DNA of 64,000 nucleotides. Source: Streptomyces piniterrae (GTDB lineage: Bacteria > Actinomycetota > Actinomycetes > Streptomycetales > Streptomycetaceae). Numbering within the stretch: position 1 is the first letter of the stretch; each line of letters opens with the position of its first letter. The stretch spans positions 434,001 to 498,000 of the forward strand of contig NZ_SUMB01000001.1 in NCBI RefSeq assembly GCF_005048155.1. Direction: 5' to 3'. The notes beneath the pieces are model-generated. The model made no database searches and was not told the origin of the DNA. It saw only the letters and a program-made list of their open reading frames with translations. This document shows, piece by piece, positions 1 through 8,051 of the stretch. A program made the position numbers and the translations under genes.

Positions 1-2441
1 TCGGCGAAGCGGACCGGCTCGCGAATGTTGCGCCACCAGTAGTCGGCGTCGGCCCGCGTACCGTCCAGACGCTCGCCGGTGACGGATGACACGACCGGGA
101 TACGGCCGGTGCTCGGCGCGATGCCCATCAGCGCGTCCTTGAGCAGGGGGCCGACCGGGTCCATCGCCGGACTGTGGAACGCGTAGTCCAGCCCCAAGTC
201 GCGGAAGAACACCCCGCGTTCGTCCATGACGCGGCCCACCGCGGCCAGCGCCTCGGGGTCGCCCGCGAGCGTCACGTCCCGGTCGCTGTTGATGCCCGCC
301 ACCACCAGCTGATCCGCATAAGCGGGGTCGGCAAGCAGCAGCTCGGTGTCTTCCCGGCTCATGTTGACGGCTGCCATCCGGCCGGACCCGGCAGTCCTGC
401 CCTGGGCCCGGCTGCGTTCGGCGATCACCTGGCAGGCCGTGGCCCGGTCCAGGACCCCCGCGCAGTAGGCGGCGCTGATCTCGCCCACGCTGTGCCCGGC
501 CACCGCGGACGGGCTGACGCCCCGCTCGGCCAGCGCGGCCACCACACCGGCCTGAAGCGCGAACAGCAGGGGCTGGGCGGTCTCCGCACGCTGCCACTGT
601 TCGGCGTCGCCCGGCTGGGCCATCTCATCCAGCACGGACCAGCCGAGCCGGGCCCGCAACTCCCCGTCGATCGCCGTGATTTCGGCCCGGAACGCCTCGT
701 CGTGCGCCAGCATCTCCTGGCCCATGCCCAGCCACTGGGGGCCGTTGCCGGCGAAGACGAAGCCGATCCGCCCGCCCGCCACCGCTTCGCCCGTCGCGCC
801 CGCCGGTGTGGGATCACCGGCCGCCAGTGCACGCAGCCCCGCTGCCGCCTCGGTGACGTCGGCGGCCAGTACGGCCGCCCGGTGCTCGTACCGGCCGCGG
901 CGCTCGCATGTCGTGAACGCCACGTCGTACAGGCCGACTTGGGTGTCCTCCATGTGCTCCGCCAGACGGGACGCGGCCGCGGCGACCGCTTCGCCGGTGC
1001 GGGCCGAGACCAGTACCGGAACCCGTACGTCCGGCGTGGTGTGATCGAGCTCGGCCGCCTCCCGCCCGGCCGGGGCGGCCGTCTCACCGGCCCGCGCGGC
1101 CGGCTCCTGGGAGGGCGGTGCGGCAAGGACGACATGGGCGTTGGCCCCGCCGAAGCCGAAACCGTTCACCCCCACCAGGCCGCGGCCCTCCCCGCCCAAC
1201 CTCCGTGCCGTGGCGACCGGCTCGATCCCCAGGCCGGAGAAGTCGATCGCCGCATTGGGCGGCTGGGTGTGCAGCGACGTCGGAATCCACTGGTGGCGCA
1301 GCACCAGCAGTGCCTTCATCAGCCCCGCGATACCCGACGCCGCCTCCAGGTGACCGAGGTTGGACTTCACCGACCCCACGGGCAGCGCCGCCCCCGACCG
1401 CCCGCGGCCGAGCGTCCGGCCCAGCGACTCGCACTCGACCGGGTCGCCGGCCTGCGTCCCGGTGCCATGCGCCTCCACATAGGCGACCTGTGTCATATCG
1501 ATGCCCGCCTGCGCGTACACCCGCTCCAGCAGAGCGGCTTGGGCGCGGGCGTTGGGGAGTGCCAGGCCCTGGGTACGGCCGTCGGTGTTCGCCCCGCTGG
1601 ACCGGATCACCGCGTGCACCCGGTCACCGTCGGCCAGGGCCGCGGACAACGGCTTGAGCACCACCACGCCCGCGCCCTCGGCCCGTACGAAACCGTCCGC
1701 GTCGGCGGAGAACGGCCGGCACCGGCCCGTCGGCGACAGCATCGAGGCGTGCGAGAACCCCACGAACCCCGCGGGGCTGATCAGCACGTTCACCCCGCCG
1801 GCCAGCGCCAGGCCGCTTCGGCCCGAGCGCAGCTCCTCACACGCCTGATGCACCGCCGTCAACGCGGAGGCGCACGCGGTGTCCACAGCCATCGACGCGC
1901 CGTGCAGATCGAAGTGGTACGAGACCCGGTTCGCCGCATTGCACCCTGCGATGCCGCTCACGCTGTAAGGGTTGGGCTCCACCGCCCGGCGGTGTTGCAG
2001 ATCGGCGTAGTCGTGGGCGGAGATTCCCATCACGACCGCGGCGTCACCGCCCGCCACCGTGGCCGGGGCGATCGCCGCATCGTCCAGTGCCTCGACCGCG
2101 CACTCCAACAACAACCGGTGCTGCGGATCCAGCCTGGCCGCCTCCCGTGGTGAGATCCCGAAGAAGCCCGCGTCGAAGCCCGTCACGTCCTTGAGGAAGC
2201 CGCCGGCCGAGGTGTAGGACTTCGCCCGCCGCCCGGGCACCGGATCGGTGAAGCGGTCGGCCTCGAAGCGGTCCGCCGGCACCTCGCCGACCAGATCCCG
2301 GCCCTCGTCGAGCGCCTGCCACAGTGCCTCCAGGGAGTCGATACCGCCCGGCAGGCGCAGCCCGGCCCCCACGATCGCCACGGCGTCGACATGGGTATCC
2401 GGGGAGGGCGAGCGGTCGGAGATTTCGGCGGGTGCAGACAT
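1..2441 (-). CDS. Type I polyketide synthase, N-terminal KS-AT part (cut by window edge)
   Basis: This is the first 813 or so codons of a modular or iterative type I PKS; the rest lies beyond position 1. A beta-ketoacyl synthase comes first, with active-site Cys190 in DTACASAL and the two histidine motifs EAHGTGT and KSNLGHL. A malonyl/acyl transferase follows, with Ser651 in GHSVGE and a YAFHS substrate motif that resembles malonyl-specific domains. There is no loading module or docking helix before the KS. The protein begins almost directly with VAIVGAGLRLPGG, which fits a stand-alone iterative enzyme better than a downstream module, but the missing C-terminus prevents a decision. The ATG at 2441 begins in frame with the KS; its ribosome site is weak. 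It lies 151 nt downstream of the UbiA gene on the same strand and probably shares its transcript. The product is unknown; the neighbouring type III PKS suggests it may supply an acyl starter. Confidence 0.93.
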   Translation of the reverse strand, partial: MSAPAEISDRSPSPDTHVDAVAIVGAGLRLPGGIDSLEALWQALDEGRDLVGEVPADRFEADRFTDPVPGRRAKSYTSAGGFLKDVTGFDAGFFGISPREAARLDPQHRLLLECAVEALDDAAIAPATVAGGDAAVVMGISAHDYADLQHRRAVEPNPYSVSGIAGCNAANRVSYHFDLHGASMAVDTACASALTAVHQACEELRSGRSGLALAGGVNVLISPAGFVGFSHASMLSPTGRCRPFSADADGFVRAEGAGVVVLKPLSAALADGDRVHAVIRSSGANTDGRTQGLALPNARAQAALLERVYAQAGIDMTQVAYVEAHGTGTQAGDPVECESLGRTLGRGRSGAALPVGSVKSNLGHLEAASGIAGLMKALLVLRHQWIPTSLHTQPPNAAIDFSGLGIEPVATARRLGGEGRGLVGVNGFGFGGANAHVVLAAPPSQEPAARAGETAAPAGREAAELDHTTPDVRVPVLVSARTGEAVAAAASRLAEHMEDTQVGLYDVAFTTCERRGRYEHRAAVLAADVTEAAAGLRALAAGDPTPAGATGEAVAGGRIGFVFAGNGPQWLGMGQEMLAHDEAFRAEITAIDGELRARLGWSVLDEMAQPGDAEQWQRAETAQPLLFALQAGVVAALAERGVSPSAVAGHSVGEISAAYCAGVLDRATACQVIAERSRAQGRTAGSGRMAAVNMSREDTELLLADPAYADQLVVAGINSDRDVTLAGDPEALAAVGRVMDERGVFFRDLGLDYAFHSPAMDPVGPLLKDALMGIAPSTGRIPVVSSVTGERLDGTRADADYWWRNIREPVRFA

Positions 2442-2592
2442 GGGAGATACCCCAAACGTGGCGAGGGAGGAGACCTTGATCGATTTCCTATCTGCCCGCA
2501 CCGGGATCCAACTGTGCGCCTTGGTGCGTCAGAGCGCCCGAATGACACACTGAGGGCCGTTCCCGCAGGTCTCCTACGTCGGAGGCCGCGGC

Positions 2593-3471
2593 TCACCCCA
2601 AGGCCGCGCCCTGGAGCAGCAGCAGCGCGACACCGACCGCCGCGACGGCGACCGCCCCCGCGAACGGCGCCCTCGGCCGGGTGCGGCCCAGCAGTGCCCC
2701 GACAGCCGCCACCGCCACCGAGCCCGCGACGGCGACCGTCCCGGCGACGCCGACCGGGCCGGGACGGCCGTACGCCAGCAGTGCCGTGGCCGCCACGAGC
2801 GGCACCGGCAGCAGCAGGCCCGCCCGTCGCCCGCCCAGCCGCTGCGGCCAGCCGTACACCCCGGTGGCCAGGTCATCGGCGATGTCCGGAAGCACATTGG
2901 CCAGATGCGCGCCGACCCCGAGCAGCGCCGCCGCGGTGACCGTCCACCAGCCCGGCCAGGGCCGCCCCGGAAGCCCCAGCGCGACAAAGACGGGGAGCGA
3001 CGCGAACCCCACGGCGTACGGCAGCCAGGACAGCGCGGTGGCCTTCAGCCCCAGGTTGTACGCCCAGCCCGCCGCGACGCCGGCGAGATGGACCGTGCCC
3101 GCGAGCCGGCCGCAGGCGAAGGAGAGCGGCACACAGAGCGTCAGGGCGACGACGGCCGCGGTGCGTACCGATCCCGCGGTCACCGCGCCGGCCACCACCG
3201 CTTTGGTGCGTCGCCCGACGAGCGTGTCGCGTCCCGCATCCAGCGCGTCATTGCTCCAGCCGATCGACAGCTGCCCCGCGAGCACCGCCGTGACCGCCAG
3301 CAGCGACCGGGGCCCGCTCTGGCCCATGGCCACCGCCAGCCCGCCCACCAGCAGGCTCACCACCGCGGTCGGCCCCGGGTGACACGCCCTCAGCAGTGGG
3401 CCCACCGCCCGTGGCCGCAGCGCGGCGCCCGGCGTCCCCTCGGCGGCGTCCGGCCGTTCCATGGCGTCCAC
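2593..3471 (-). CDS. UbiA-family prenyltransferase
   Basis: This 292-aa integral membrane protein would attach a prenyl chain to an aromatic or quinone-like acceptor. The first Asp-rich motif is WSNDALDAGRD near residue 75. A second Asp cluster, LPDIADD, lies near residue 190. Both are the Mg-diphosphate-binding sites of the UbiA superfamily. About eight to nine hydrophobic segments fill the protein. Length is normal for the family. An alternative start lies three codons downstream (MERPD). It is transcribed toward the type I PKS and away from the type III PKS, with a 167-nt divergent promoter region between 3472 and 3638. In this setting it most plausibly prenylates the product of the type III PKS, but the acceptor is inferred only from context. 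Confidence 0.88.
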   Translation of the reverse strand: MDAMERPDAAEGTPGAALRPRAVGPLLRACHPGPTAVVSLLVGGLAVAMGQSGPRSLLAVTAVLAGQLSIGWSNDALDAGRDTLVGRRTKAVVAGAVTAGSVRTAAVVALTLCVPLSFACGRLAGTVHLAGVAAGWAYNLGLKATALSWLPYAVGFASLPVFVALGLPGRPWPGWWTVTAAALLGVGAHLANVLPDIADDLATGVYGWPQRLGGRRAGLLLPVPLVAATALLAYGRPGPVGVAGTVAVAGSVAVAAVGALLGRTRPRAPFAGAVAVAAVGVALLLLQGAALG

Positions 3472-3638
3472 GCGAGCATGCTAGAGCCGGTCCGACGGGT
3501 CGGCCCCGAGCATCCGCTGCGCCCGCGCCCCGTGTCCCGCCTGCCGCCGGACGGGCGACTTCGGCCGTGCCACGGTGTCGCGCCGCACCGTCCGGGGGCA
3601 TCCCTTGCAGGGTCACCCGCCCCCGACCCCGGACCCAG

Positions 3639-4763
3639 ATGACCAGCATCGCTGCCGTCCATGCAGTCCTCGCCCCGCACCGGCACACCCAACGCGAGAT
3701 CACGGACATGGTCGCCAGGACCTGCCTGCCCGGCGGGACCGATCGCGGGGTCCTCGACCGGCTGCATCGCCGCGCGCAGGTGAATACCCGTCATATGACG
3801 CTGCCGCTCGCCCGGTACCCGGAGCTGGACGACTTCGGCGCGGTCAACGACGCCTTCATCGACGGGGCGGTACGGCTCGGCACCGATGCCGTCGCCGCGG
3901 CGCTGAAGGCGGCGGGCCTGTCCCCGCGCGATGTCGACCTGCTGATGTTCACCTCGGTGACGGGCATCGCCACGCCCTCCGTCGACGCCCGGATCGCCGG
4001 CCGCCTCGGGATGCGTCCGGACGTCAAACGGCTGCCGGTCTTCGGCCTGGGGTGCGTGGCCGGCGCGGCGGGCATCGCCCGGCTGCACGACTACCTGCTG
4101 GGCCGTCCCGACGAGGTGGCCGTCCTGGTGTCCGTCGAGCTGTGCTCGCTCACCTTCCAGCGTGCCGACGCCTCGACGGCCAACCTCGTCGCCACCGCGC
4201 TGTTCGGGGACGGGGCCGCCGCGGTGGTCGCATGCGGCGCCCGTCGTACGGCGGGGAACGCCGCGACGGTGGGCAGGGGTGCGCCGGCGAGCGGGGGCAC
4301 GGCGCAGGACAGCGGGGAGGCGGCCGCCGGCCCCCATGTCGTCGCCACCCGCAGCCGTCTCTACCCGGACACCGAGCGGGTGATGGGCTGGGACATCACC
4401 GCCACCGGTTTCCGCGTCGTGCTGGATGCCGGCGTTCCCGATCTCGTACGCAAGAACCTCGCCGGTGACGTGGACGCGTTCCTCACCGACCACGGTCTGC
4501 GCCGCGCGGACATCACGGCCTGGGTGTGCCACCCCGGGGGACCCAAGGTCCTGGAAGCGGTGGCGGAATCCCTCGATCTGCCGGCCGGCGCGCTCGACCT
4601 CACCCGGCGTTCGCTGGCGCGCGTGGGCAACCTCTCCTCGGCGTCCGTGCTCCACGTCCTGCGCGACACCCTGGCCGAACGCCGCCCGCCCGCCGGCACT
4701 CCGGGCCTGCTGCTCGCCATGGGGCCCGGCTTCTGCTCCGAGCTGGTCCTGCTGCGCTGGTAG
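3639..4763 (+). CDS. Type III polyketide synthase (chalcone/alkylresorcinol synthase family)
   Basis: The 374-aa homodimeric thiolase-fold enzyme extends an acyl-CoA or acyl-ACP starter with malonyl-CoA and cyclises it to a resorcinol or pyrone. The active-site cysteine is Cys139 in FGLGCVAG. The catalytic His lies in VCHPGGPK and the Asn in VGNLSSASV. The open frame extends further upstream to 3396, but the ATG at 3639 gives the usual family length and begins just before the conserved N-terminal region. No strong ribosome site precedes it. It heads a plus-strand operon with a methyltransferase and an FAD hydroxylase, the same three-enzyme order as the srsABC alkylresorcinol/alkylquinone operon of Streptomyces griseus. 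What differs here is the adjacent type I PKS and UbiA enzyme on the opposite strand. Confidence 0.92.
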   Translation: MTSIAAVHAVLAPHRHTQREITDMVARTCLPGGTDRGVLDRLHRRAQVNTRHMTLPLARYPELDDFGAVNDAFIDGAVRLGTDAVAAALKAAGLSPRDVDLLMFTSVTGIATPSVDARIAGRLGMRPDVKRLPVFGLGCVAGAAGIARLHDYLLGRPDEVAVLVSVELCSLTFQRADASTANLVATALFGDGAAAVVACGARRTAGNAATVGRGAPASGGTAQDSGEAAAGPHVVATRSRLYPDTERVMGWDITATGFRVVLDAGVPDLVRKNLAGDVDAFLTDHGLRRADITAWVCHPGGPKVLEAVAESLDLPAGALDLTRRSLARVGNLSSASVLHVLRDTLAERRPPAGTPGLLLAMGPGFCSELVLLRW

Positions 4764-4775
4764 GGACGGAGAGAC

Positions 4776-5336
4776 ATGATCTGGTACGCGGTGCTGATTC
4801 TGGCCGTCGCCGCCGAGCGCGTCGCCGAACTCCTCGTCGCCCGCCGCAACGCCCGCTGGAGTCTGGCCCGTGGCGCCGTCGAGGCGGGACGCGGGCACTA
4901 CCCGGTCATGGTGGCCCTGCACACCTCGCTGCTCGTCGGCTGCCTCGGGGAGGCCTGGGCGACCGGGCGGCCGTTCGCCCCTGCGCTGGGGTGGACGATG
5001 ACCTGCGTGGTGGCGGCCGCGCAGGGCCTGCGCTGGTGGTGCATCCGCACGCTCGGGCCCCGTTGGAACACCCGGGTGCTGGTGGTGCCCGGCCTCCCCC
5101 TGGTGCGCGGCGGGCCGTACCGCCGGCTGAGCCACCCCAACTACCTGGCCGTGGTGGCGGAAGGGCTCGCACTGCCCCTCGTACGCGGCGGCTGGCTGAC
5201 CGCGCTGCTCTTCGGCGTCCTCAACGCCGCGCTGCTCACCGTACGGATCCGCTGCGAGAGCCGGGCACTCGCCGCGGCGTGTGCCCCGGGCCGCCGCCCC
5301 GGCTCCCCGGCCGACACGGTGGGCGCGGGCCTGTGA
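4776..5336 (+). CDS. Isoprenylcysteine carboxyl methyltransferase-family membrane methyltransferase
   Basis: This 186-aa membrane protein has four to five hydrophobic segments and the ICMT/PEMT signature GGPYRRLSHPNYLAVV near residue 115, which forms the SAM and substrate cleft. In srs-like operons the equivalent enzyme O-methylates the alkylresorcinol made by the type III PKS. A GAG-rich ribosome site (ggacggagag) lies just before the ATG, 12 nt after the type III PKS stop. The last four bases overlap the start of the FAD hydroxylase (GTGA), so translation is coupled. Family assignment is firm; the substrate is inferred from the operon. Confidence 0.88.
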   Translation: MIWYAVLILAVAAERVAELLVARRNARWSLARGAVEAGRGHYPVMVALHTSLLVGCLGEAWATGRPFAPALGWTMTCVVAAAQGLRWWCIRTLGPRWNTRVLVVPGLPLVRGGPYRRLSHPNYLAVVAEGLALPLVRGGWLTALLFGVLNAALLTVRIRCESRALAAACAPGRRPGSPADTVGAGL

Positions 5337-6391
5337 TCGACCTGCTGGTGGCGGGCGGCGGACCGGCCGGACTCGGCACCGCGATCCACGCGGCGCTCGC
5401 CGGCATGGAGGCGGTGGTGATCGAGCCGCGCGCCACCCCGGTGGACAAGGCGTGCGGAGAGGGCATCATGCCGGGCGGCGTACGCGCCCTCGACGCGCTC
5501 GGAGTCGATGTCGCCGGGGGACTTCCGCTGCGCGGCATCCGCTACGTCGACGGACGGCGGCGGGCCGAAGCGCCCTTCCGCGCGGCGTCGGGCCTCGGCA
5601 TGCGCCGTACCGCGCTGCACGCCGCGCTCTCCTGGCGGGCCGCCGAACTCGGCGTCAAGGTCCTGACCGGGAAGGTCGGCGAGGTGCGGCAGAGCGAGGA
5701 CGGGGTGAGCGCCGCCGGCGTCCGGGCGCGCTGGCTCATCGCGGCGGACGGCCTGCACTCACCGATCCGCGGTGCCCTGGGCCTGGACGCCCGCTGCGCC
5801 CGCCCCCGGCGCTACGGCCTGCGGCGGCACTACCGCGTACGCCCGTGGACGGACTTCGTGGAGGTCCACTGGCCCGGGGGCGGTGCCCCGTCCAGGGCCG
5901 GCACCCGCTGCCTCCCCTCCCCGGGCGAGGTGTATGTGACGCCGGTCGGCCCGGAATGCGTGGGGGTGGCCGTCCTCAGTGCCGAACGGCGGGGTTTCGA
6001 CGCCCACTTGGCCGCCTTCCCGGCGCTGGCCCCGTTGCTCGACGGTGCGCCGGCCGGCGCGGTACGAGGCGCCGGTCCGCTCCGGCAGCGGGTGGCCCGC
6101 CGCACCGTGGGCCGGGTGCTGCTGGTGGGCGACGCGGCGGGCTATGTCGACGCGCTCACCGGCGAGGGCATCGCCCTCGCGCTGGCCTCGGCGGACGCCG
6201 CAGTCCGCTGTCTGAAGGCGGGCCGGCCACAGGCGTACGAGGCGGAGTGGCGGCGGCTGACACGGCGGCACCGGCTGCTGACGGAGGGGCTGCTGCGGGT
6301 GGGCGGCAGCGCGGCCGGCGCTCGTCTGATCGTTCCGTTGGCGGCCGGGATGCCGGCGGTGTTCCGCGCGGCGGTCCACGCCCTCCAGTGA
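5333..6391 (+). CDS. FAD-dependent hydroxylase/oxidoreductase of the geranylgeranyl-reductase-like group
   Basis: The 352-aa flavoprotein starts with a Rossmann FAD motif (LLVAGGGPAGLGTAIHAAL). It carries a second cofactor motif, ACGEGIMPGG, near residue 40, and the C-terminal FAD-binding motif GDAAGYVDALTGEG. Group A monooxygenases that hydroxylate phenolic rings and geranylgeranyl reductases both look like this. In the srs-type context, ring hydroxylation of the alkylresorcinol to a hydroquinone/quinone is most likely. The GTG start at 5333 overlaps the methyltransferase stop by 4 nt; longer versions of this frame upstream would run through the methyltransferase and are not credible. It is the last gene of the operon and is followed by a strong hairpin. 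Confidence 0.88.
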   Translation: MIDLLVAGGGPAGLGTAIHAALAGMEAVVIEPRATPVDKACGEGIMPGGVRALDALGVDVAGGLPLRGIRYVDGRRRAEAPFRAASGLGMRRTALHAALSWRAAELGVKVLTGKVGEVRQSEDGVSAAGVRARWLIAADGLHSPIRGALGLDARCARPRRYGLRRHYRVRPWTDFVEVHWPGGGAPSRAGTRCLPSPGEVYVTPVGPECVGVAVLSAERRGFDAHLAAFPALAPLLDGAPAGAVRGAGPLRQRVARRTVGRVLLVGDAAGYVDALTGEGIALALASADAAVRCLKAGRPQAYEAEWRRLTRRHRLLTEGLLRVGGSAAGARLIVPLAAGMPAVFRAAVHALQ

Positions 6392-6406
6392 CCGCCGTCC
6401 GCCGGG

Positions 6407-6439
6407 CCCCTCCCGACCGGGGACGGCCGGCGGGAGGGG
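6407..6439. terminator. Hairpin between convergent genes
   Basis: A perfect 9-bp inverted repeat (CCCCTCCCG at 6407-6415 pairing with CGGGAGGGG at 6431-6439) with a 15-nt loop lies between the end of the FAD hydroxylase and the end of the winged-helix regulator. Its place between two convergent 3' ends suits a bidirectional terminator. There is no U-tract, as is common in streptomycetes. Confidence 0.55.
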
Positions 6440-6462
6440 GGCGGGGTGTCCGGGGCGCCGCC

Positions 6463-7038
6463 TTACGGGTGCGGCAGGTACTTGTACCCGATGCCGAACA
6501 CCGTGCTGATGGAGTCCCGCACCCGCGGCCCCAGACGCCGCCGCAGCCGGGCGATATGGACGTCGACGGTGCGCGCGCTGGAATGGCAGGTGGGCCATAC
6601 CGCGGTCATCAACTGCTCCCGGGTGAAGGCGCGTTGCGGATGCAGCACAAGGTGGGCCAGCAGATCGAATTCCAGCCGGGGAAGGCAGATCTGGCGGCCC
6701 TCGACGGATATCGTCCGCGCCGCTGTGTCGACCTGGATCGGGTCGGGTGCGGCGACCGCGAGGGATCGCGGGGGACCGGCGGAGGCCCGCGGCGGAGCCG
6801 GTTCACCGCCCGGCGGGGCCAGGATGATGTGGACCTCGTCCGAGGGAAGCCGGTGGACCGACACCGGTTCGAGGTCGTGCAGGGTGAGTTGCCACTTCCC
6901 GTCCGGAAGTCGGTCGACTGCCAGAGGTGGCCCTTCGCCCGGCCCGGCGTCCGCCGGCTCGCCGAACTCGGCCTCCGGTAGCAACGTAAGGGTCGTCGAG
7001 GAGTTCATGAACATGGTCTCGGCCCATTCCTCTTGCAA
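6463..7038 (-). CDS. Orphan winged-helix (OmpR/PhoB-type) transcriptional regulator
   Basis: The C-terminal 95 residues of this 191-aa protein form a trans_reg_C winged helix: LPRLEFDLLAHLVLHP, then FTREQLMTAVW, then the recognition helix RTVDVHIARLRRRLG and the wing FGIGYKYLP. There is no receiver domain. The first 90 residues are instead a proline-rich segment with no phosphoacceptor, so this is not a conventional response regulator. The protein lies directly after the polyketide operon, convergent to it, and may be its pathway regulator; that is inference from position. A second Met ten codons in (MNSSTT) is a possible start. Confidence 0.75.
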   Translation of the reverse strand: MQEEWAETMFMNSSTTLTLLPEAEFGEPADAGPGEGPPLAVDRLPDGKWQLTLHDLEPVSVHRLPSDEVHIILAPPGGEPAPPRASAGPPRSLAVAAPDPIQVDTAARTISVEGRQICLPRLEFDLLAHLVLHPQRAFTREQLMTAVWPTCHSSARTVDVHIARLRRRLGPRVRDSISTVFGIGYKYLPHP

Positions 7039-7473
7039 AGCAGGCGTGTACGGACAGACATGGCGGTGCTCGACGTTCGATGTGCAGACCTACTGCGGGG
7101 CGATCGCGACGCGGACCAGCGCCGAGGTGAGGCGCTCGCGTCATGCCCGTACTCAGCCATGACGTGATGGACGCCACGGCTCCGGTCCACACGAACGCTA
7201 CATGTGATCACGTGCTTCCGGAAAGTAGCATCCGCTAATCAGCGTTGGTCTTTGAGCCGTTTTCAGGTCGAAGTGATGGAGCGTCAGATGCCGGTTGAAC
7301 CATCCCGTTCGCATACCTCCTGACCTTAGTTCAGCAGGTATGTGAGGAATCCGTGAAGGCGGGGGCCCGCCTGAGGGTGAGAAGTGAAAGGACCCGATCA
7401 AGCCTTCGACGCTGACACCGCAGCCCATCGGCCCTCAGCGGGGGTGGCTGGAAAGCGCCTGTGAACTGGCCTG

Positions 7474-7495
7474 GATTTATGAACATTTGCTGAAC
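7474..7495 (-). promoter_or_regulatory. PHO-box-like pair of 11-nt direct repeats
   Basis: Read on the minus strand, the sequence is GTTCAGCAAAT followed immediately by GTTCATAAATC. This is two adjacent 11-nt units beginning with GTTCA, the layout of a PhoP-binding PHO box in Streptomyces. A third GTTCAC unit lies nearby at 7456-7466 but out of the 11-nt phase. The nearest gene in that orientation is the winged-helix regulator, more than 400 nt away, so the target is uncertain. Confidence 0.35.
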
Positions 7496-7585
7496 GGAAA
7501 GCGTCGGGAGCATATTCGGCGGCGTGAGAGGCCCCTGAGCGGCCATCAGTGACCACCGAAAACGGGCATGACACCGCCCCGTTGC

Positions 7586-7599
7586 GTGACTTACGTCAC
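7586..7599. repeat. Short inverted repeat GTGAC-N4-GTCAC
   Basis: A perfect 5-bp inverted repeat with a 4-nt centre lies 45 nt downstream of the small lipoprotein gene. It resembles a protein-binding palindrome more than a terminator, because the stem is too short. No assignment can be made. Confidence 0.3.
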
Positions 7600-7643
7600 T
7601 TCCCTCCGCTTCCCCTCAGCTCGCCTTTTCCCACCGGGATCCC

Positions 7644-7943
7644 CTACACGAGCCCGGACTGCGCCTTGCTGAACAACTCGCCCTCGGAATAGAAGAACAC
7701 CGCGCTGCTGCCGTCGGTGCCGAAGCACGTCCAGGTGGTCGGATAGCCGTCGGCCGGCTGGGTTTCGCCATCCTGCTGGCAGGTGGTCGCATAGCGGAAC
7801 AGGGTTTCCGCGCTGCTGCCGGCTTTGATCTTCTGGTACTCGGCGAGAGTCAACGGGTCACCGGCGGTGGCGCTCCCTTTGCAGGCGCCGGCGATGACGA
7901 GGAGACCGAGGACGCAGCCTCCGGCTATCGCGCTCTTCTTCAC
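7644..7943 (-). CDS. Small putative lipoprotein
   Basis: This 99-aa protein has a Sec signal peptide (MKKSAIAGG, then a hydrophobic run) ending in a lipobox-like AGAC around residue 21. The mature part contains DPLTLAEYQKIKAGSS, a motif seen in small secreted SmpA/OmlA-like or DUF-type proteins that begin with a helix followed by a beta layer. Two further cysteines (TTCQQDG and TWTCFG) could form a disulfide. It is a stand-alone gene 108 nt downstream of the exopolysaccharide operon. Function unknown. Confidence 0.7.
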   Translation of the reverse strand: MKKSAIAGGCVLGLLVIAGACKGSATAGDPLTLAEYQKIKAGSSAETLFRYATTCQQDGETQPADGYPTTWTCFGTDGSSAVFFYSEGELFSKAQSGLV

Positions 7944-8051
7944 AGGTGGGGGTGTCCTTCTGCGGTGCTGGGGGCGGGGGGCGATCCGGGGATCATAACG
8001 AGATTGTCTCGGGGCCCGTGCGGGGAGTGCGCCGCACTCCGACGAGCCGGA

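Larger units (their letters stand above)
7039..7643. other. Non-coding stretch, less GC-rich than its surroundings
   Basis: No credible gene is found in these 605 bases. Short open frames on the minus strand have unbiased codons and no family resemblance. The stretch holds PHO-box-like direct repeats (7456-7495) and a small inverted repeat (7586-7599), both listed separately. It lies upstream of the winged-helix regulator and may be its long leader or promoter region. Confidence 0.6.

Noticed and set aside
174..2153. A 659-codon open frame on the plus strand opposite the type I PKS
   Set aside because: It is an antisense shadow of a high-GC gene. The minus strand carries unmistakable KS and AT motifs in a continuous frame, while this frame reads as Arg/Pro/Gly-rich sequence without a family.
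3396..3638. An upstream extension of the type III PKS frame by 81 codons
   Set aside because: The added part is Arg/Pro-rich, overlaps the start region of the divergent UbiA gene and would make the enzyme longer than its family.
7198..7428. A 76-codon minus-strand frame near the PHO-box-like site
   Set aside because: Third codon positions are not GC-biased, especially in the second half, and no family or clear ribosome site supports it.
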